Assembly: GCA_964473355.1 (NCBI GenBank)
Contig: CAYYOS010000140.1
Coordinates: 1 to 6,249, forward strand
Direction: 5' to 3'
DNA: 6,249 bases
From: CAYYOS01 sp964473355
GTDB lineage: Bacteria; Pseudomonadota; Gammaproteobacteria; Burkholderiales; REEB80
The notes beneath the pieces are model-generated. The model had not been told where the DNA came from and did no database searches. It saw only the letters and a list, made by a program, of their open reading frames with translations. How positions within the stretch are numbered: the stretch's first letter is position 1; each line of letters begins with the position of its first letter. A program made the translations under genes and the position numbers. Below, in pieces: positions 1 to 6,008 of the stretch.

Positions 1-63
1 ATGTATGAGGGTCTCGCCATAATTGATTTGGTTTGGGACGCCGCCAGTTAAAAGGGCGGGACG
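1..63. other. Left edge, no gene recognised
   Basis: Downstream of the lpxC stop there is too little sequence to assign. On the plus strand one frame is open from the edge to TAA at 49-51 (16 codons, ending IDLVWDAAS), which could be the 3' tail of a convergent gene. On the minus strand an ATG at 20-18 (MARPSY...) could start the next gene but has no clear ribosome binding site. A weak stem, CCGCC (41-45) with GGCGG (55-59) around a 9-nt loop, lacks a T tract and is not a convincing terminator. A 7-bp direct repeat GGGACGC occurs at 35-41 and 58-64. Confidence 0.4.
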
Positions 64-978
64 CTATGCCAACTGCAAATGCTGGTTAATAATCGCGGCG
101 GGCGCATCCTCAGCCCGCGGAAAGCTAACAAATTCCCAGGCTTCCCCATCGGCAAGTAAATACTGCAGCAGTCGATTGTTTAGTGCGTGACCGGATTTAT
201 GTGCGCTAAAGGCACCAATGAGCGCGTGGCCTAAAAGATAGAGATCACCGATAGCGTCTAAAGCTTTGTGGCGAACAAACTCATCTTCATAACGCAGCCC
301 GTCACTATTTAATATTCTAAACTCATCCATGACGATGGCGTTGTCAAGATTGCCACCTAACGCCAGCCCTTGCGCGCGCAAGGATTCTACTTCTTGCATG
401 AATCCAAAGGTGCGCGCGCGGCTCACCTCTTTGACAAAGGAAGTGGTGGCAAAATCAACCGTCACCGATTGGCTAGTTTTTTCAAAAACCGGGTGTTGAA
501 AATCAATACTGAACTGTACTTTAAAACCATGATAAGGATCGAAACGCACCCACCTATCCGCCTCCATTACCCGCAGTGGCTTTTTTATGCGTATAAATTT
601 TTTAGCGGCCGGTTGCTCCTCTATGCCCGCCGACTGCAGCAAGAACACGAAAGGTCCGGCGCTGCCATCCATAATTGGCACTTCCGGAGCAGTTAAATCC
701 ACGTACGCGTTGTCCACGCCCAAACCCGCGAAGGCCGACATCAAATGCTCCACCGTTGCCACTTTTACGCCTTTGACATCCAAAGTGGATGATAAACGGG
801 TATCACCGACGTGCTGCGGGCTGGCCTTGATTTCAACGGGGGAATCCAAATCAATACGGCGAAAGACAATACCCGTATTAATCGCGGCGGGGCGCAAAGT
901 CATATACACCTTCTTCCCGGTATGTAAGCCAATACCGGTCGCGTGTATCATGTTTTTCAGCGTACGCTGCTTAATCAT
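64..978 (-). CDS. lpxC: UDP-3-O-acyl-N-acetylglucosamine deacetylase LpxC
   Basis: LpxC is the zinc-dependent cytoplasmic deacetylase that catalyses the committed step of lipid A synthesis. The 304 residues (E. coli 305) begin MIKQRTLKN as in E. coli, which supports the start at 978 despite a poor ribosome binding site. Zinc ligands are His78 in TVEHL, and His237 and Asp241 in HKALDAIGD; the probable catalytic Glu77 and His264 (KSGHALNN) are present, as are PIMDGSAGPFVFLL (101-114) and VSRARTFGFM (185-194). Ser63 stands where E. coli has Cys63, and the overall sequence is closer to Pseudomonas LpxC. The C-terminus AAIINQHLQLA only partly resembles the E. coli tail that FtsH recognises. The gene is 65 nt downstream of ftsZ, behind the hairpin. 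The nearest Shine-Dalgarno-like AAGG (991-994) is 12 nt from the ATG, longer than ideal. Confidence 0.98.
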   Translation of the reverse strand: MIKQRTLKNMIHATGIGLHTGKKVYMTLRPAAINTGIVFRRIDLDSPVEIKASPQHVGDTRLSSTLDVKGVKVATVEHLMSAFAGLGVDNAYVDLTAPEVPIMDGSAGPFVFLLQSAGIEEQPAAKKFIRIKKPLRVMEADRWVRFDPYHGFKVQFSIDFQHPVFEKTSQSVTVDFATTSFVKEVSRARTFGFMQEVESLRAQGLALGGNLDNAIVMDEFRILNSDGLRYEDEFVRHKALDAIGDLYLLGHALIGAFSAHKSGHALNNRLLQYLLADGEAWEFVSFPRAEDAPAAIINQHLQLA

Positions 979-1020
979 TGAAAATCAGAGCCTTAAAATT
1001 TTTGCAGTCTAGCATAAAGT

Positions 1021-1041
1021 CGCGGGCTAGCCTAGCCCGCG
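1021..1041 (-). terminator. GC-rich hairpin after ftsZ, possible weak terminator or attenuator
   Basis: The stretch is a perfect inverted repeat: 9-nt arms at 1021-1029 and 1033-1041 (CGCGGGCTA and TAGCCCGCG) around a 3-nt loop, starting 2 nt beyond the ftsZ stop. The transcript after the hairpin reads ACUUUAUGC, so the U tract is short and broken. A full intrinsic terminator is therefore doubtful. Partial termination between ftsZ and lpxC, or protection of the ftsZ mRNA 3' end, are the likely roles. Lying between two essential genes transcribed in the same direction, it would set their relative expression. Confidence 0.5.
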
Positions 1042-1043
1042 CG

Positions 1044-2195
1044 TTAATCCGCCTGTTTGCGTAAAAAAGCCGGTATATCCAAGAGTTCCACGCCGGATTG
1101 TTTCATTGCTTCAATTTGCGCATCACGGCGCCGTCTCATTACCGCGGGTTGCTCTAAAACCGCATAGTCTATGGTTTCTCCAGGCAAACTGTCGGTACCG
1201 GTCTTAACGATAGTAAGTGGTTTCGCTTGGTTGCGTGCAGTGGGGTGGCCTAAGCCGGTGGCAACCATAGTCACACGCAAATCGTCATGCATATTTTCAT
1301 CGATCACGGTGCCCACGATGACAGTGGCGTCATCAGCAGTAAAGGATTTAATCGCCTTCATCACATCATGCACCTCTTTCATCTTTAGACTGGAGCTCGC
1401 TGTGATGTTCACCAAAACGCCGCGTGCCCCGGCTAAATTCACGTCTTCTAGTAGCGGGCTGGAAACAGCTTGCTCCGCGGCGATCCGAGCGCGTTCGTGG
1501 CCGGATGAAAAGCTTGAGCCCATCATGGCCATGCCCATCTCCGACATAACGGTTTTCACGTCGGCGAAATCCACATTCACCAACCCCGGGCAATTAATGA
1601 CTTCGGCTATCCCGGCGACTGCGCCATGCAACACATTATTTGCGGCTTTAAATGCATCTAACATACTCACTTCTTCGCCCAACACTTGCATGAGCTTTTC
1701 GTTGGGGATAACAATTAGGGAGTCTACATGTTGCGCCAAAGCTTCAATGCCAGCATCCGCTATTGATACACGTTTGCCTTCAAAAGCAAAAGGTTTGGTC
1801 ACCACGGCGACGGTTAGCACGCCCAGTTCCCGCGCTATCTCCGCAACCACGGGCGCGGCGCCCGTGCCGGTGCCACCACCCATGCCCGCCGTAATAAAAA
1901 GCATATCCGCGCCTTCTATCAATTCCGCAATTCTTTCGCGGTCTTCCAGAGCGGATTGACGACCAACTTCCGGATTCGCGCCCGCACCTAAACCTTTGGT
2001 TACATCTCCACCCAATTGTAACACCACTTTCGCGCGGCTTTTCTTTAAGGCCTGTACGTCGGTATTGGCACAAATAAATTCTACGCCCTCTACCCCCTGC
2101 CCCAACATATGATCAATTGCATTGCCGCCGCAGCCGCCTACACCAATCACTTTAATAATGGCTTCTTGTGGTTCATTATCGAGTATTTCAAACAT
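1044..2195 (-). CDS. ftsZ: Cell division GTPase FtsZ
   Basis: FtsZ is the tubulin-like GTPase that polymerises at midcell to form the Z ring. The 383 residues equal the E. coli length. Visible in order: the nucleotide-binding G-rich segment IGVGGCGGNAIDHM (17-30), NTD (44-46), GLGAGANPEVG (68-78), the tubulin signature GGGTGTG (106-112), VVTKPFAFEG (131-140), the catalytic T7 loop NVDFADV (207-213) with Asp209 and Asp212, and GARGVLVNI (256-264). The globular part ends near residue 316. A linker of about 50 residues, including four consecutive arginines at 354-357, leads to the C-terminal peptide LLDIPAFLRKQAD (371-383). The last 12 of these residues are identical to E. coli, so FtsA, ZipA and other C-tail partners probably bind in the usual way. 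Cys22 replaces one glycine of the E. coli GGGGG run. A hairpin begins 2 nt after the stop. Confidence 0.99.
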   Translation of the reverse strand: MFEILDNEPQEAIIKVIGVGGCGGNAIDHMLGQGVEGVEFICANTDVQALKKSRAKVVLQLGGDVTKGLGAGANPEVGRQSALEDRERIAELIEGADMLFITAGMGGGTGTGAAPVVAEIARELGVLTVAVVTKPFAFEGKRVSIADAGIEALAQHVDSLIVIPNEKLMQVLGEEVSMLDAFKAANNVLHGAVAGIAEVINCPGLVNVDFADVKTVMSEMGMAMMGSSFSSGHERARIAAEQAVSSPLLEDVNLAGARGVLVNITASSSLKMKEVHDVMKAIKSFTADDATVIVGTVIDENMHDDLRVTMVATGLGHPTARNQAKPLTIVKTGTDSLPGETIDYAVLEQPAVMRRRRDAQIEAMKQSGVELLDIPAFLRKQAD

Positions 2196-2201
2196 AATAG
2201 T

Positions 2202-2206
2202 CTCCT
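2202..2206 (-). promoter_or_regulatory. Shine-Dalgarno of ftsZ
   Basis: The minus strand reads AGGAG, 6 nt before the ftsZ ATG at 2195, within the 22-nt ftsA-ftsZ gap. Unlike the upstream genes, ftsZ therefore has its own well-placed site outside any coding sequence, which fits the need to make far more FtsZ than FtsA or FtsQ. I could not identify a convincing promoter in the short gap; promoters for ftsZ in related bacteria often lie inside upstream genes. Confidence 0.8.
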
Positions 2207-2217
2207 AGAAAATAGAA

Positions 2218-3456
2218 TTAAAAACTGCCCTTAAACCAACTTTTCATCTTTTCAAACAATTGCTGCATGGTCGTCGTTTGTGCTTGCGTCAATTGATTTC
2301 TTTGAAATTGTTCTTTCCCTGATATTAATAAGCCCACACCCGTGGAAAACCGTGGGTTGCGTACCACTTCTGACAAACCGCCTATGTACTGTGGCGTGCC
2401 CAAACGCACCGGCATATGGAAAACCTCTTCACCCAGTTCCACCATGCCGCGCATGACGCTGCTGCCACCGGTTAACACAATGCCGGAGGACATTAGGTCT
2501 TCGAATCCGCTACGCCGTAATTCGGCTTGCACCAGCGAATACAATTCTTCGATCCGAGGTTCTATTACTTCCGCTAAGGTCTGCCGAGAAAGTTGGCGGG
2601 CGCCGCGATCGCCCACACCCGGCACTTCCACGCTTTCGTTCGCATCGGCTAATTGCCGCAAGGCGCAACCGTAGCGACACTTGATATCCTCGGCGTCTTT
2701 GGTTGGGGTCCTTAATGCCATAGCGATGTCGTTAGTAATTTGGTCGCCGGCAATAGGAATCACGGCAGTTAAACGGATGGCCCCATGGGTGAAAACGGCA
2801 ATATCGGTGGTGCCGCCGCCGATATCGATTAAGCACACGCCCAAATCTTTTTCGTCATCGGATAACACCGCCAGACTGGACGCCAGTGGTTGTAAAATTA
2901 AATCCTGCACCGCGAGTCCGCAGCGCTTCACGCATTTCACGATATTTTGTGCTGCACTCACGGCACCGGTAACAATATGTACTTTTACTTCCAGCCGAAC
3001 GCCGCTCATACCCAAAGGCTCACGCACGTCTTCTTGGCCATCGATAATGAATTCTTGGGTGAGGATGTGGAGAATTTGTTGATCCAAGGGAATGTTCACC
3101 GCGCGCGCGGTTTCAATGACCCGATCAACGTCAGCTTGGCTTACTTCTTTATCTTTTATCGCTACCATGCCATGCGAATTGAGGCTGCGTATGTGACTAC
3201 CCGCAATGCCGGTATACACCTCGCGAATTTTGCAATCGGCCATCAACTCTGCTTCCTCTAAGGCGCGCTGAATGGCGTTGACCGTCGATTCAATATTCAC
3301 CACCACGCCTTTTTTCAAGCCCCGTGACGCATGTTGGCCCATGCCGATAATCTCCATGCGGCCATCTGCCAATATCTCGGCGACAATGGCCACAATTTTG
3401 GAGGTGCCTATATCCAAACCGACAATTAAATTCTTTTGTTCTTTTGGTTTTTTCAT
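2218..3456 (-). CDS. ftsA: Cell division protein FtsA (actin-like FtsZ membrane tether)
   Basis: FtsA is a peripheral inner-membrane ATP-binding protein of the actin family that anchors FtsZ filaments to the membrane and recruits later divisome proteins. The 412 residues (E. coli 420) show phosphate-1 GLDIGTSK (13-20), a 1C-type subdomain at roughly 84-165 including the conserved EPLGMSGVRLEVKVHIVTG region, phosphate-2 DIGGGTTD (211-218), the adenosine motif VLTGGSSVMRGM (327-338), and a C-terminal amphipathic helix LFEKMKSWFKGSF (400-412) that should insert in the membrane. The frame stays open upstream to an ATG at 3558, but that extension overlaps ftsQ by 101 nt, matches nothing in the family, and lacks the ribosome binding site that 3456 has; the family also begins just before the GLDIGTSK strand. 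The start lies 1 nt after the ftsQ stop, so the pair is very likely translationally coupled. Confidence 0.97.
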   Translation of the reverse strand: MKKPKEQKNLIVGLDIGTSKIVAIVAEILADGRMEIIGMGQHASRGLKKGVVVNIESTVNAIQRALEEAELMADCKIREVYTGIAGSHIRSLNSHGMVAIKDKEVSQADVDRVIETARAVNIPLDQQILHILTQEFIIDGQEDVREPLGMSGVRLEVKVHIVTGAVSAAQNIVKCVKRCGLAVQDLILQPLASSLAVLSDDEKDLGVCLIDIGGGTTDIAVFTHGAIRLTAVIPIAGDQITNDIAMALRTPTKDAEDIKCRYGCALRQLADANESVEVPGVGDRGARQLSRQTLAEVIEPRIEELYSLVQAELRRSGFEDLMSSGIVLTGGSSVMRGMVELGEEVFHMPVRLGTPQYIGGLSEVVRNPRFSTGVGLLISGKEQFQRNQLTQAQTTTMQQLFEKMKSWFKGSF

Positions 3457-3457
3457 C

Positions 3458-4162
3458 TCAACCTTTGGTGAAACGCACAGCAAAACCGTTGGCGTAACGC
3501 AAATCGGCGTAAGCCATGGACTCCACTGGAATCCCAGAATCCAAGGAAGCTTGCACAAATTTTTTCAAGCGCGCTTCCATGCCGGTGCGGCCCAATTCTA
3601 AAATTAGCCCGTTATCCAAACGTACTCGCCATCCGTAACGTGGTGTTAATAAGACGTGCATGGGTGTTAAGTCCAGCGATTCCAATAAGCGCTTAAATAG
3701 CTGGTAATGCTGGGCAATGCTGGCGGCGTATTGCGGCGGCCCCATGAAAATCGGCAATTCATCGTCCAACTCATCCAGATTAGCGAGGAAGCGTTCGCCG
3801 TGGTTGTTAACGAGGCCATTGGTATCCCATCTTGCCAAAGCTTGCTGTTCTTCTATTTTTATAACTAAAGTGCCCGGCCACACGCGCTGAATTTCCACGC
3901 GTCGTACCCACGGTAAGCCGCGCAAACGCACTTGGATTTTGTTTAAATCGACGGTAAAAAAATTACCGGTGATGGCGTGTGCGGCGCTGGCATGAATATC
4001 TTTTTTCGTTAAATGCGTAAGCTCGCCCTGCACCTCAATTTTTGACAAAGGCAATATCGCCGGCCGACTAAATAGATAAATCGCCGCGGCGATCACCAGC
4101 GCAGCCACCCCCAAATAAATCCAAGTAAGCGCGGGTCGCGGAATGTTCACACTTGGCATCAT
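3458..4162 (-). CDS. ftsQ: Cell division protein FtsQ
   Basis: FtsQ is a bitopic inner-membrane divisome protein that works with FtsB and FtsL and links early and late division proteins. The sequence has a very short cytoplasmic N-terminus, one hydrophobic membrane segment at about residues 13-32 (WIYLGVAALVIAAAIYLF), and then a periplasmic region. A POTRA domain runs at about 40-108 (SKIEVQGELTHL, LPWVRRVEIQRVWPGTLVIKIEE, ALARW), and the C-terminal beta domain ends in the typical YADLRYANGFAVRF. At about 234 residues it is shorter than E. coli FtsQ (276), mainly through a shorter cytoplasmic head and C-terminal tail. Three tandem starts exist: GTG at 4165, ATG at 4162 and ATG at 4159. I chose 4162 because AGGA at 4168-4171 is 5 nt away, whereas GTG has only 2 nt; 4159 (8 nt) is equally possible. 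The ddl TGA stop shares its A with the chosen ATG, so the two genes are coupled. Confidence 0.95.
   Translation of the reverse strand: MMPSVNIPRPALTWIYLGVAALVIAAAIYLFSRPAILPLSKIEVQGELTHLTKKDIHASAAHAITGNFFTVDLNKIQVRLRGLPWVRRVEIQRVWPGTLVIKIEEQQALARWDTNGLVNNHGERFLANLDELDDELPIFMGPPQYAASIAQHYQLFKRLLESLDLTPMHVLLTPRYGWRVRLDNGLILELGRTGMEARLKKFVQASLDSGIPVESMAYADLRYANGFAVRFTKG
3462..3466 (-). promoter_or_regulatory. Shine-Dalgarno that fixes the ftsA start
   Basis: The minus strand reads AAAGG, 5 nt before the ATG at 3456. It supports 3456 as the ftsA start over the upstream in-frame ATG at 3558. It lies in the last codons of ftsQ. Confidence 0.7.
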
Positions 4163-5079
4163 CACGTTCCTACCCGTGCGGTTTGTAATATCTGGCTGAC
4201 TAAGTCTTCAAATGACAGCCCGGCCTGGCGCGCTGCCATCGGCACCAAGCTATGATCAGTCATACCGGGTGAAGTATTCGCTTCCAGAAAATAGGGGTTG
4301 TTGCCGCCATCCAGCATTAAGTCCACGCGCCCCCAACTGCGACAGCCTAAAATTTGAAAGGCGCGCAAGCTTAAGTTTTGGATACGCTTTTCTAAGGTGG
4401 CATCTAAACCTGAGGGACAAAGATAACGGGTGGTGGGGCTAAGATATTTGGCTTCGTAATCGTAAAAGACCCGGGGCGTTTCTAGGCAGATAAGTGGTAG
4501 CGTGGTATCCGCCAATATGCTGGCGGTTACTTCCGTGCCAGAGATAAATTCTTCCGCTATCACAATGGTGTCATAGCGCGCAGCCAGCTCAAACGCGCTC
4601 GGCAAATCTCCTGCTTGAGTGACCTTGCTCATGCCGATACTGGAACCTTCCTTGACGGGTTTTACCATCATCGGCAAGCCCAGTTCTGCGACGACTTTAT
4701 TAAAATCCATACCCGCTGTTAGTAATTTGTATCGGGGTGTCGGAATACCGGCGGCTTGCCAAACAAGCTTGGTGCGCCATTTATCCATGGCCAGCGCGCT
4801 GCCCAGAACGCCGCTACCGGTATAGGGCGTACCCATTAAGTCGAGCATCCCCTGGACGGTGCCGTCTTCGCCGTAGCGCCCATGTAAGGCAATAAAAACC
4901 GCGGTAAAATTTTCCTGTAGCAATGCTTCAAATTTCTGTGTTCCTAAATCGAAGGGATGGGCATCGACGTGTAAATTTTTTAGAGCGCCTAGGACAGCGT
5001 TGCCGCTTTTCAAGGACACCTCTCGTTCCGCTGAACGTCCCCCGAGTAACACGCCGATTCGACCCTGCTTTATATCCAT
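4162..5079 (-). CDS. ddl: D-alanine--D-alanine ligase (DdlB type)
   Basis: This is the cytoplasmic ATP-grasp ligase that makes D-Ala-D-Ala, the terminal dipeptide added to the peptidoglycan precursor by MurF. Its 305 residues are close to E. coli DdlB (306). Visible motifs are GGRSAEREVSLKSG with the probable catalytic Glu18 (13-26), HGRYGEDGTVQG (66-77), the ATP-grasp lysine in MVKP with the loop KEGSSIGMS (143-151), EAKY with Lys211 and Tyr212 (209-212), RVDLM with the probable catalytic Arg251, and LEANTSPGMTDHSLVP (265-280), which holds the metal ligands Glu266 and Asn268. Tyr212 in the active-site loop is the residue that in Ddl enzymes goes with D-Ala rather than D-lactate specificity, so a normal, vancomycin-type target is expected. 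It overlaps murB by 10 nt upstream and the ftsQ start region by up to 4 nt downstream. The symbol ddlB would follow the E. coli dcw convention. Confidence 0.97.
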   Translation of the reverse strand: MDIKQGRIGVLLGGRSAEREVSLKSGNAVLGALKNLHVDAHPFDLGTQKFEALLQENFTAVFIALHGRYGEDGTVQGMLDLMGTPYTGSGVLGSALAMDKWRTKLVWQAAGIPTPRYKLLTAGMDFNKVVAELGLPMMVKPVKEGSSIGMSKVTQAGDLPSAFELAARYDTIVIAEEFISGTEVTASILADTTLPLICLETPRVFYDYEAKYLSPTTRYLCPSGLDATLEKRIQNLSLRAFQILGCRSWGRVDLMLDGGNNPYFLEANTSPGMTDHSLVPMAARQAGLSFEDLVSQILQTARVGT

Positions 5080-6008
5080 GAGCGCGCCTCCTTCGCTAAA
5101 CCCACGATACGAACTTCGCGTATCAGCGGCACATTGAATTTCTCCAACACCCGCGCTTGCACAAAATTAATTAGGCTTTCGATATCTAAGGCGCTGGCGG
5201 ACCCGGTGTTAACGATAAAGTTGGCGTGTTTTTCCGAAACCATCGCGCCGCCAATGGACGTGCCTTTTAGCCCGGCGGCTTCGATAAGTCGCGCAGCATG
5301 ATCACCCGGCGGGTTTCTAAATACCGATCCGGCGTTAGGTTGATTTAAGGGTTGGCTGGCAATACGCCGATTTAACAGATCCTTGATCTTCTTTTGCGCG
5401 TTGATGGCATCGCCTTTCGGCAACGCTAACCACGCGCCGACAAACCACTCGTCTTGCTTAGTATCGCGAAACTGAACGTGGCGATAACCGATCTCATACG
5501 CAGCCGGCTCTCGCTCATGAATGTCACCACGGTGGTTGATGGTTATCACTTTTCTGACGATCTCCCAGGTTTCCATGCCATAGCAGCCCGCATTCATGGC
5601 TAAGGCACCTCCTATCGTTCCGGGTATGCCCGCCAAAAATTCGGCGCGATCCAAGCCTCGCTTCGCCGCAAAGCGCGCTACTTTAGGGCTGGCGACACCT
5701 GCTTGCGCAAAAATGAGCTGGGTATCCTCAATGAAGGAAAGTTCGTTTAAGGCGCTATGCAATAAAATCGTAGTGCCGGGAATACCGCCGTCGCGAACCA
5801 GTAAATTGCTGCCTAACCCCAGCATGCAAACAGGTTCGCCCAAAGGCAAGGCGCGCAGGAAACGGCGCAGATCATCCAAGTTAGCGGGGGTATAAAAAAA
5901 TTGGGCTTCCCCGCCGGCGCGCCAACTGGTGTGGCGACGCATAGGCTCATTCTTTTTCAGCACACCTTTTAACGGTGCGAGATCAGTTTGCACGCGTTCG
6001 GCCATCAT
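5070..6008 (-). CDS. murB: UDP-N-acetylenolpyruvoylglucosamine reductase MurB
   Basis: MurB is the FAD-dependent cytoplasmic enzyme that reduces UDP-GlcNAc-enolpyruvate to UDP-MurNAc using NADPH. The 312-residue protein shows the FAD-binding segment GLGSNLLV (64-71), the GIPGTIGGALAMNAGCYG signature (127-144), the YR pair at 175-176 (probable catalytic Arg), AGSVFRNP (226-233) with the probable proton-donor Ser228, GGAMVSEKHANFIVN (253-267), and a C-terminal REVRIVG with the probable catalytic Glu298. The sequence between these motifs fits the shorter type II MurB rather than the longer E. coli type I form. The start is ATG at 6008, overlapping the murC stop; a second ATG follows at once (6005), and weak AGG-type sites at 6010-6012 and 6019-6022 do not decide between them. 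The 3' end overlaps ddl by 10 nt, and the ddl ribosome binding site lies inside murB. In E. coli murB is not in this cluster, so its position here is a lineage marker. Confidence 0.97.
   Translation of the reverse strand: MMAERVQTDLAPLKGVLKKNEPMRRHTSWRAGGEAQFFYTPANLDDLRRFLRALPLGEPVCMLGLGSNLLVRDGGIPGTTILLHSALNELSFIEDTQLIFAQAGVASPKVARFAAKRGLDRAEFLAGIPGTIGGALAMNAGCYGMETWEIVRKVITINHRGDIHEREPAAYEIGYRHVQFRDTKQDEWFVGAWLALPKGDAINAQKKIKDLLNRRIASQPLNQPNAGSVFRNPPGDHAARLIEAAGLKGTSIGGAMVSEKHANFIVNTGSASALDIESLINFVQARVLEKFNVPLIREVRIVGLAKEARSWI
5087..5093 (-). promoter_or_regulatory. Strong Shine-Dalgarno of ddl, inside murB
   Basis: The minus strand reads AAGGAGG here, a full match to the anti-Shine-Dalgarno core, with 7 nt before the ddl ATG at 5079. 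It is the best ribosome binding site in the window and fixes the ddl start. It lies in the 3' end of the murB coding sequence, so ddl can be initiated independently as well as by ribosomes finishing murB. Confidence 0.85.

Noticed and set aside
41..59. Stem CCGCC...GGCGG downstream of lpxC as a transcription terminator
   Set aside because: The stem is only 5 bp with a 9-nt loop and no T tract on either strand; too weak to call.
370..1012. Plus-strand open frames opposite lpxC
   Set aside because: They are antisense to a complete LpxC with all catalytic residues, with no ribosome binding site or recognisable domain.
1006..1039. Full sigma-70 promoter for lpxC
   Set aside because: A candidate -10 exists but no -35 hexamer at proper spacing matches well, and the region overlaps the hairpin; kept only as a low-interest finding.
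1171..1959. Long plus-strand open frame (262 codons) opposite ftsZ
   Set aside because: It is entirely antisense to a clearly conserved ftsZ, has no family resemblance, and such mirror frames arise from codon bias in the real gene.
1366..2073. Short minus-strand frames within ftsZ in another frame
   Set aside because: The translations are Arg/Gly-rich out-of-frame readings of ftsZ; no independent start signal was seen.
2342..3601. Several plus-strand open frames opposite ftsA and the ftsQ 3' end
   Set aside because: All are antisense to confident genes, overlap each other, and show low-complexity Ser/Thr/Pro-rich translations typical of shadow frames.
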